Made by a program: the position numbers and the translations under genes. A stretch of 64,000 nt of DNA, taken from NCBI GenBank assembly GCA_035048485.1, contig CM068580.1, positions 37,048,085 through 37,112,084 on the forward strand, written 5' to 3'. Within the stretch, counting starts at the first letter, position 1; the number at the start of each line of letters is the position of its first letter. Origin of the DNA: Pteria penguin. Lineage: Eukaryota; Mollusca; Bivalvia; Pterioida; Pteriidae. The notes beneath the pieces are model-generated. The model was not told the origin of the DNA. It did no database searches and saw only the letters and a program-made list of their open reading frames with translations. Positions 45,490-54,700 of this stretch are shown piece after piece.

Positions 45490-46089
45490 TCACAGGCGTG
45501 TGAAGATGTCCTCTGTATCCGGCTCCAGATCAAGTGTTGGTCTACTTAGTCGGCGCAGGAGATCTTTCTTCTTTTCTACCGGACGCCGAAGTCGTTCATT
45601 CACTGGGTTTACAACCATCATTTTCCATGCTTGAATTTCTTTGACTTCCGGATAATGTTGGCACACGTATTTCCTTAAGTACCCCTTTCTCTTCTCGTCT
45701 AGTCCTTTTTTATTCTTGACACCACCGCCGTTGTAACTATATCCAAATCTTAGATTGTCCTCGCCAAATAACTCGGGGAACAGTCTTTCTACCACTCGGA
45801 CCGCAAAGTTTCCCGGATTTAACGACAACCTTTTCATTTCGAGCAGTGTGGAAGTAGCGATATTGTACGGGTTGTTCTCCTGGTCTTCCTCAATCGTGGT
45901 AATATCAACTAAAGCACTAGCAGGCACTGACGTTGGATGATTTAGCGTCGTGAGATGTTGGATCTGTTCTTGCACAACCTGTAGCTGCACCGCCTGCGAT
46001 GAAACCTTGGCATCTAATTTCCTCAACAATGTCACTGATTCACTCAACATCTTCGTTAGCACAGTGTTCTTGGTAACAAGAGACTTCAC
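45490..46089 (-). CDS. BEN-domain protein with coiled coil, inside element C
   Basis: About 199 codons ending TAG-side at 45490. Counting from 46089, residues 14-50 have coiled-coil character (LLRKLDAKVSSQAVQLQVVQ) and 92-169 fit a BEN domain: NFAVRVVERLFPELF, KKGLDEKRKGYLRKY, HYPEVK, AWK and NERLRR. A basic segment (KKKDLLRR) follows. BEN domains bind DNA and protein and occur in chromatin regulators and some viral and mobile-element proteins. The first true ATG is at 46050; the same frame is open upstream except for one TGA at 46114-46116. It could be an internal exon, a shorter intact protein, or a decayed gene. Its place between iteron-bearing ends suggests an element-encoded DNA-binding protein (inference). 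Confidence 0.65.
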   Translation of the reverse strand: MKSLVTKNTVLTKMLSESVTLLRKLDAKVSSQAVQLQVVQEQIQHLTTLNHPTSVPASALVDITTIEEDQENNPYNIATSTLLEMKRLSLNPGNFAVRVVERLFPELFGEDNLRFGYSYNGGGVKNKKGLDEKRKGYLRKYVCQHYPEVKEIQAWKMMVVNPVNERLRRPVEKKKDLLRRLSRPTLDLEPDTEDIFTRL

Positions 46090-46116
46090 GAGGCCAAGAA
46101 GAGTTGCGTCGGTTCA

Positions 46117-46389
46117 GTCGACCACTAACGGCGACGATGTTACCACTGGGGTCGTTGGTAGTTCCTGCAGGGTTGTCGACGCAGACGACACAGACGTTGT
46201 AGGACGGGACAACACAGTTGAGGTGCGAGAGACACTAGCAGTACCGGTGTTCAATGGAGTACTAGTAGGGCGGAATAATGCCCGCGCAACAGCTATGCCC
46301 GTGTTGTTGTCATCATCGTCATCATGAAAAGTGAAGACATCGTCGTTGTCATCGTCGTCATCGTCACACAAAACTTTTTTGGGGGAAAA
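46117..46389 (-). pseudogene. Upstream Asp-rich frame, in phase with the BEN frame but cut by one TGA
   Basis: Open from a stop at 46390-46392 to a TGA at 46114-46116, in the same frame as the BEN-domain stretch, which is open again eight codons later. It encodes an Asp-rich acidic run (GAC/GAT repeats) and then Thr/Ser-rich sequence. No ATG opens it; a possible acceptor (CCCCCAAAAAAG on the minus strand) stands at its start. Either the TGA is a disabling mutation or this is non-coding low-complexity sequence. Confidence 0.4.
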
Positions 46390-46812
46390 TTAATGTTAAC
46401 CTTTGATTCAAGTTATAGTTAGGGACTGATGTATGCATCCTTGCAATAAATAGATGACTGTGATCAAATGATACGAAACTAATTTTGATACAATGATAAA
46501 TATGCCAGAATCCTGAACTTGCTGTTATCCAGAGTTGTCCGAATGACTTTAAGCAGTTTATTGTATTATCAATCAGAGGAAATTCGGAATATCAAACTTT
46601 TTATTTCTAAGTCAAAATTTTAAAACAAATTCAGCATTTCCAATGTTGTTTAGCCTATATATTATGGAAATTGGCAAATTTGTCATTATAATGAGTATAT
46701 ATATATGAGTATAATGAGTATATAAGTGCCGTTTCGGTGCCGTTTCTGTGTTTACCCTGCCGTTTCTGTGTTTAGGTGCCGTTTCGGTGTTTCGTTTCAC
46801 CCCGGTAACTCT

Positions 46813-48598
46813 AGTTTCATTTTATTTCAACAACAACAAGCAAAGTCCAATGACAATCTGAACTTCAAAATAAATCTGTTGAAATGGTATTTACCTGTTA
46901 ATCATTCTGTATTCATTTTCTGTAAACAGTATAATGTTAATGTTTAATGTTTAATGTAAGATGTGAAGTGGCATGAGTTGCGAATGCGTATTAATTTTTA
47001 CATTTTGTATTTTTGTTGAAACACAATTAATCTGGCGAACTACAGTAGCCGGTAGGCATTGGCAAGAAATCCTGTATAGAGTGTTCCCATACAGCCCTGT
47101 TTTCCTCAAATTAGCTAGAGTTATCTCCCTCATTGGAGTACAGCTCTCGGACTTTATCCATCAATGCTCATATAAAACTGCTTGATTTAACTTAATTTTA
47201 TGAAATAATCGCATTGTATATCTAAATGCTTTACAGAAAATTTTCAACTGATTGAATATATTTACTGATTTTTTAAGACTGAAATCCTGAAATCTACCCT
47301 GATAAATAGTTAATTTCTCAGAAATTTAATGAAGTTTACATGGTAAAGATGGAAAAAGTCAGAGAGTTGTACTCCAACATGGCCGCTAATGCTAGTAGTG
47401 TGACATCACATGGGCAAACTCTATATCTATCGTGGTACGATGAATGAGAATGTGGTGTGGTAATCAAACGAGTATCTGAGCTTTGTTAGCTGTGTTCAGT
47501 AGTCCTAATCCTACATTTTGATTAGAGTGAAAATACAGTCTGTTCATAATACTCATGGTTAATGGTTCACAGCTTTAGACAAAACTGGCCACTATTTTAT
47601 TAAGAGTCAAACTGGCAGGGTGAAAACTATGGCTGGACCCAGGAATTGAACCAGGAACTTTCCAAATTCACATGGATGGTCTCAACATTCAGCTGTTTAG
47701 GCCAATAAACTGGCATAACCATCACAGTAGTATTCAAAAAATGAAGTTACATTATTTGTATCTGTAATGGTAAGTGCCCTATGTGTTGCAAGCAATAGGA
47801 TGGAAAGGTCAAAGGTCATGGTCATAGGGCCTGGATTAGTGAAAATGGTTTTCAGACTCTAACTCCTACAACTATTTAGATACAGTAATGAAACTTCACA
47901 CACATACTTCCCAAGAGCTGAAGATATGCCCTATTGATTTTGGGTTTAAAAAGTCAAAGGTCAAGGTCAACAGGCCTTTGATGAGTGAAAATGGTTTCCA
48001 GACTGTAATTGTATTTTTATTCCACCTACTTTATGAAACTCCGCTCACACACTCCCCATGAGTTGTGAATGTGTCCTGTTGATTTCCGGATTAAAAGGTC
48101 AAGGTCATAGTGAAAAAAGGTATGAAATCTAAGGTATGATAATGTTTTGCAACAAAGTGTGACATATTTCTAAAGACAGTAAAAGAATTAAGTTTCATTT
48201 TGTCAGGTGCGATTAAATGTTTAGATGTTAAGAACAGTGATTGTCAGTCCAAATTGTCTGACCCAAGCATGAGACTTGGCTCTAGATTCACCCTAATGAA
48301 AGAATTGCAAGAATTTGAACAAAAATTGAATCTTTTATTACTCACCATTCCATTTCTCATTCACATGTATACATTGAATATATAATTCTCTCAGAACAGA
48401 ATGATTATTATGAATAACATTAATTATCTTTAAAAGGTATCTCATACTTATTCTTTATAAATATACTACTCAGGTAGAGATCTGCATTGTTAATTGTATT
48501 CTTAAATCAGTTTCACATTAGTTCTAACTAACTGCCAGAGTATAACAGGATTACCGTGAGAACATCTTTGGTGACTTTCAGATTGATCTCAGAATACA
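46813..48598. other. Intergenic stretch upstream of the P450 gene
   Basis: Contains a possible diverged SINE on the minus strand at about 47560-47740 (B-box-like GGTTCAATTCC) and a dispersed repeat at 47760-48130. No gene supported. Confidence 0.45.
47760..48130 (+). repeat. Dispersed repeat with tandem units
   Basis: Two to three diverged units of about 180 bases carry AAAGGTCAAGGTCA, AGTGAAAATGGTTTCCAGAC and ACTTCACACACATACT-like segments. Related in style to the repeats at 2936 and 52970. Non-coding. Confidence 0.5.
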
Positions 48599-48742
48599 AT
48601 GATGACTTGGCTCCTCGACATGTATAACTCTCTGAAGAGCTCCATCTACTGCTCAGAGATTGTGCTCTACCTTGTCATATTCATTGGCACCTGGTTTGTG
48701 TACAAGATATCCCTTAAACCCTTCCTGTCACCCCTGCGCAAG
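48599..48742 (+). CDS. P450 exon 1: membrane anchor
   Basis: 48 codons from ATG to the donor CGCAAG|GTATCT. Encodes a short lumenal start, the hydrophobic span IVLYLVIFIGTWFVYKI and a basic stop-transfer end (PLRK), joined in frame to the proline hinge of exon 2. Too short to stand out as an open frame by itself. Confidence 0.78.
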
Positions 48743-51700
48743 GTATCTAGACTTGGCTAGGTTTTTATCATTCCAAAACTATAAAGGCTTAATAACATTG
48801 TAATAGTGTGTAATATAAATATATATATATACTATGGATTCCAATTCATTTAAATGATTTCATATCTTTACACGTAAAGATAATCTATACTAGTATACAT
48901 TTACATGTAGTATACCTTTATCATATTAAGCTTGTCTCTCATAAAATAGGGGGCAGGCTTGCATGGTGTAGTGGTTAAGCGCTCAGCTTGCGGTGCCGAC
49001 ATTCCGGGTTCGATTCCCAGGTTGCGCCACTGTTTCAGAGGTTGGTTACCTCCTGCTTCCATGTCGCGATATAACTGAAAAATTATTGAAAGCGATGTAA
49101 AACACCAATCAACCAACCAACCAACTCTCATAAAATATCTACCATATGATGGTTTGCTGCTGAGATTTGCATCATTCTGTTGTGATATCACTATTGAAGT
49201 TTTAATCATGTTAATGTCATAATGAAAGTTCCAGCAAAAGTGAATCATAAGTAAACTATGACATTCTTTTATGTATTTAATATTGCAGATTCCAGGATGT
49301 CCCTACATACCTTTTGTTGGAAACATGATAAATGTCAGACGGTCAGAAGCCATGACAAACTGTATACGGTTAGTTATATAGAAAATTATGATTCTCTTGA
49401 AAAATTTAAAGACTTTATGAAATTCATTAATCATGTATTGTGTACATTAATTTCTAACTGTTAAAGATTTCAATGCATTTCCCGTTTTATAAACATCAGT
49501 GTTGGTTTTTTTTCCTTATTTTTTTCAACGATGCCTGTGTTTTCTCATTTGGCAATTTTTTGTCCCATTTGCAAAATGCTAAAAGATAAATGTTTGGGCA
49601 AAATTTAGACAAATTTTGGAAAAAATCAATGAAATTTTCATGGGGAAGGGTCCTTATAACGGACCTGATTTGAAGAAAAACAAAACTACTGGACATTATA
49701 TGTGTTCTTCATAACAGCTACTTGATAAACACTTTGACTACTTACATCTGATAAACTAAAACTAATAGACCTTTTACCAATTTTCACGTAGTGTTAGAGG
49801 CAGAGCCGGACAAATGAAGGTTTGCCGCATAGATTTTTCGTCATTTTACTATGACATCACAATTCAAGCGTAAAGGTCGTGATGAAAATTCCAGCAAAAT
49901 GTGGTTGTCCGGTATTAGACCTCTTGCATTATTTAAAATTGAAAAAAGATCTACTGACCAATCCACTTTCTAATTTTTTACAACTGTCATTAAATTGTAT
50001 ACTGCATGTAGTAAGCTGGGATCATTTAGTGAAGTATTTCTATTTAATTGAAAATTTCACTTGTGTGTGTTAATTTGATTCTTGTTTTATGGCACGCTAA
50101 GATATTTCTTTATATGGGAGCCATTTCTGCCGGATATATGGCACAGATACCTAGACAGAACAAATAACCTGAAGCGGTGAATGATCTTTTTACATGACAC
50201 ATCCACCATGACACTGGAGACTGTTTTTTCAAAAGACAAGATGATGATGTTCTGCCAAAGGGGCTCGAGCCCAGAACTATTTGGTCGCAAAGCACTAGCT
50301 CAGTTTCAGTGTAATGATATGTCAGTATTATTGGTTTATCCAGATTTGATATTACAATACATTGCAATTCACTTTTATCTGTATTATCAATAGCTTGACT
50401 GTTTGGGGTTCCTTTGAGCAAATGATCTTTTATTAAAATTTCTTTTATATTAAGATTTTTGTATACAACTGATATGGTTTGTTTATGTATATTTTTCTTT
50501 AGATGGATGGAGAAATATAAATCAAAGATCATACGGTTTTATTTCTATGGAGGAGAAGAACGCCTCCTTGTAGCAGATCCTGATATAGTTAAACAAGTGC
50601 TGGTCACCAACAGTAAAAATTATGTGCGCTATAGACAAGCAGTGTAAGAGGACTATTCTTTACTTAACATGAAAATTTTCATTTATAGTAATTTTTCAGG
50701 GGTTAGGTCATACCAGTATTATTTTCACGTATAAAGTAATGGCATCTGCCTGATACAAACCGCAGAAATGAACTCACCCAAACAGGGAGAGTTCTGTAAT
50801 GTGTTAATGTCTTCTGTGACACTGGACTTTACTGCCTTATCGGAATGACAGGAAACTTACAAGCTGCTTGTGGGATGCGATTCCAGGACTTTTCAGCCAA
50901 GAGATAAGCATGTTACCAACTGAGCTGTGCTGGCTCTGCTTTATAATACAGTATAATGCAAAGACCTTTGGTGTCATCCGACCATGGTGGACATTCATGG
51001 ATCCTTAAAATCCAAATGTTGGACCAGGTGCCCTGGAGGAGTAAGCATCTCATCAGAGGTGAGACCAGGTGCCCTGGAGGAGTAAACATCTCATCAGGTG
51101 AGACCAGGGGTCTTATTCATAAAGAAACTTAAGTCTAAGTCTAAGAATTGACACTTAAAATACCATGTGTCATTATTCTAAGAATTTGTCAAAAGTTTGC
51201 TTGTGAATAGCTTGTCAGATATACTGTTTACAGAAACTTTTGATTAATTCTTAGAATTAAGACACATGCAACCATATAGGCCTCATTTCTTAGACTTAAG
51301 TTTCTTTGTGAATAAGACCCCAGGTGCCCTGGAGGAGTAAGCATCTCCTATCACAAGTGAGACCAGGTGCACAGGAGGAGTAAGCATTTATTGTCAGAGG
51401 TGAGACCAGGTGACCTGGGAGGAGTAATCATCTCCTGTTAGAGGTGAGGTCAGGTGTCCTAGAGGCTGTAGGAGTAAGCATCTCCTGTCAGAGAGGTGAG
51501 ACGAGGTGCCCTGTAGGAGTAAGCATCTCCTGTCAGAGAGGTGAGATGAGGTGCCCTGTAGGAGTAAGCATTTCTTGTCAGAGATGAGATTAGGTGCCCC
51601 GATAGGAATAAGTATCTCTGGCTTGGCTAGTAACACCCACCAGGCATGCCCGTATTACACTGACAATATAGATTTATTTCTTTCATTGTAAAAATGAGAT

Positions 51701-54700
51701 GAAGGTGGAAAAAAAGCTAAAGTATGTGGAAAGCAACACATTCAAAATATCAGAACTAGTTTATAATAAACTTTCAGTTTTAAACCCTCTGTGAAAAACT
51801 ACTATAAAAGCATCATTTTGTGACAATAATGTAAGATAGAAAGATTACTGGTAGCTGCAGCATTCACAACAATGTACCAAAGTGCAAATTCATGGTCCCA
51901 TAAAACAGTTTATTTATTACTGGTATGAATTAAAATTTCTGTTTTGTATTTACATTGTACAAATATTTCATATCAAATTGAAGTTATTTTCTATTCAAAA
52001 TGAGGCAGTATGGTTTTCAATCTTTTTATTTAAGAAGTACATATATATATTTGGTCTGTTGTGCAAATCAGTAAGATTCAATAAAAACTCAAATGTTTGT
52101 CAATGATTGTAAAATAGTGCATGTCAATATATTTGATGATGGACTCATTCATTTTCCATCAACAGGAAATTAGCGAATTTGATTGGATCACCTCCTTTGT
52201 TTTCTATTTCTGGTGACCTTCACCACAGTATCCGAAAAATTTCTAATCCAGCATTCTCTCCGAATGTTCTGTATGGTAAGAATTCAAAATTCATGTTCTT
52301 CAAAAATATATTCTGATTCACTTGTTTGTTTCATCAGTTTTCATTGGCTATGACTAAAACAACCAGACATTGTAAACTGTTTTCCTCGTGACACGGAGTG
52401 AGGAGAACAATAATTTCAAACCACAATTTTCTTGTTGGAGTCGATCAAACACTATTTTCATCCTCTTAAATTACTGGAAAATAGCTTTCCCTTGCATCTT
52501 CCTTTGCAATTGATTAAATATATGATAATTCATTTATCAGTTTTAGGATCTGTAATGTATTCAAATTTCCTTGAGAGGTTTATTTGACTTGTATGATATT
52601 TACATTGAATAATTATTTGAGCATTTCATTTATAGTTTATTTACTTGTGGAGAGTGTAATGCAATTGGTACTTTATTTATCAGGCATGATACCTGTATTT
52701 GAGGAAAGGGTTGGAGTTTTATCTCAGCAGTGGGCAGAGCAAATTAACATTTCAAGTGAATGTTTTGCAGAGATCAACATTCAACAGGACCTCATGAGAC
52801 TTGTATGTTGTAATATATCCCTATTATTCATAACAAATTTAACTTTGTATTGTAAAACATAAAACTAGATTGTTTTGATATATTAAAATAATCCAAATTG
52901 CTTCTTTATATATGCACGTCTTTGACGGAATGTGTTATGGTATGGCTTTGTCTCTCTGTCCAGCCCTGGTAGGCAGGATACAGACCAATCTGTTGGGGCT
53001 AAGACTGTCAGACTTGATACCTTTACTCCTTATGCTAAGACAAAGATGCCTATTGTTTTTCAAGGTCAGATGTCAAAGGTCAAGGTTGTAATACTACTTG
53101 GTAGGAAACCCTCATTGGCAGGATACAGATCAAAGCATTGGGGCTAGGACTGTCAAACTTAGTACACTTATTCCTCATGCCAAGACAAAGACTCCTATCG
53201 TTTTATAAGGTCAGAGGTCAAAGGTCAAGGTCATAGTACTACTGGTAGGAAACCCTTGTAGAAAGGATACAGCCCAAACTGTTGGGGCTAGAACAACGAA
53301 ACTTAATACATGTACCTTTACTCCTCATGCCAAGACAAAGATGCTTATTGTTTTTCAAGGTCAAAGGTAAAGGTCGCAGTACTACTTGGTTAGAAAACCT
53401 TGTAGGCAGGATACAGAATGAACTATTGGGAATGGAACAAATTAACAATTTAAGGGGGGAATGTTTCTATACTTTAAAAATCCTCACTTTCAAACTAAGC
53501 AATGGGTGTATTATGCCAAGTTAGTCATTGCTCTTGTTACACATATTTGTATATTGTTTAATGTACTGGTGGTGAGCCTAACAATGTGTTCCCTTCCATA
53601 ATGGATTATTTAAAAGTTTATTTTGTGTTCTCAGACTCTAGATGTGATATGCCAGGTTGGCTTCGACTATGAGTTGCATGCTTTAGAGACTCCAGACAGT
53701 GCTGGCGAAATGAACATTAAATCCCTTATAGATAATATCATTCCTGGGTAAATATGTTGCATGTGTTATAAGAGCTGTAACTATGTAAACAACACATACA
53801 TTGCATTGTTAAAACCCACAAACCACATTTTTTATCGGTTTGCCCAAAAGTCTTGTTCAACTTCAAAAGATACACATACATGTATAAGTGTATGAAAACT
53901 ATTATTCAAAAAGAATTTTCTTGCAGTACAGAGGGAGGAAGTAAAAACTGTATTCAAATTTCATTCTATTTGAGAGGGTTTTGATGAGTTGAGAGATGTA
54001 TTCAATAACAGAATGCAGTTAGTCGTTGTATTCATAAGTGTAATGGTTGGTTGGTTGATTGATTGGTGTTTTACATCGCTTTCAACAATTTTTCAGTTAT
54101 ATCATGACATGGAAGCAGGAGGTTACCAACCTTAAACATAGTGGCGCAACCCAGGAATCGAACTCGGATTGTCGGTGCCGCAAGCCAAGAGCTTAACCAC
54201 TACACCAAGCCTGCCCCCTCATAAGTGTAATGAAAGTGGTGTATACTTCATGTGCATTATCTTGAAAATGCATCATCACTTGATAGAACACTCAAACTGT
54301 TAATAAAACATTTTGGTGAACTAAACATATCAGAAAATATATATTGTCATATATTAATTAGAGAAAAATATTAAAGCTGTTAAATATAATTTTTTTCATG
54401 TAATTAATATTGCACCAAATATAAAGATATATCACCAAAAATCTAGATTAAGCAATAAATTTTCCACTAATGCAGTGTCCTTATTATTCTATCAGTGTAA
54501 AGACAAAGTACTGAGGCAAGTTTTTCCAATGTTATTACACAGACATATTTATCTAACAACCAGTTATGCAGTCCTAACTGTCTAAAAGAATGTTTCCAAG
54601 TAGATTTATTTCTTTTGCTTCCCTATCCTTTAGATGATGCTGGGAAAAACTCAGGTGCCATACATTTGCACACAAAAGAGTCCTTCCTACTTTAGGTGTG

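Larger units (their letters stand above)
44049..46812. mobile_element. Element C: TIR element with GAAACGGCAC iterons, carrying a BEN-domain frame
   Basis: Left end 44049-44135 and right end 46733-46812 are inverted copies. Each holds four iterons of the type ACACCGAAACGGCAC, variants ACACAGAAACGGCA and ACACCGAAACGACA. The 2.76-kb unit has about the same size as element B and the same end layout with a different iteron. Inside are a cluster of CCCACT motifs (44409-44530) and the BEN-domain frame on the minus strand. No recognised transposase, so mobility is inferred from structure. Confidence 0.72.
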
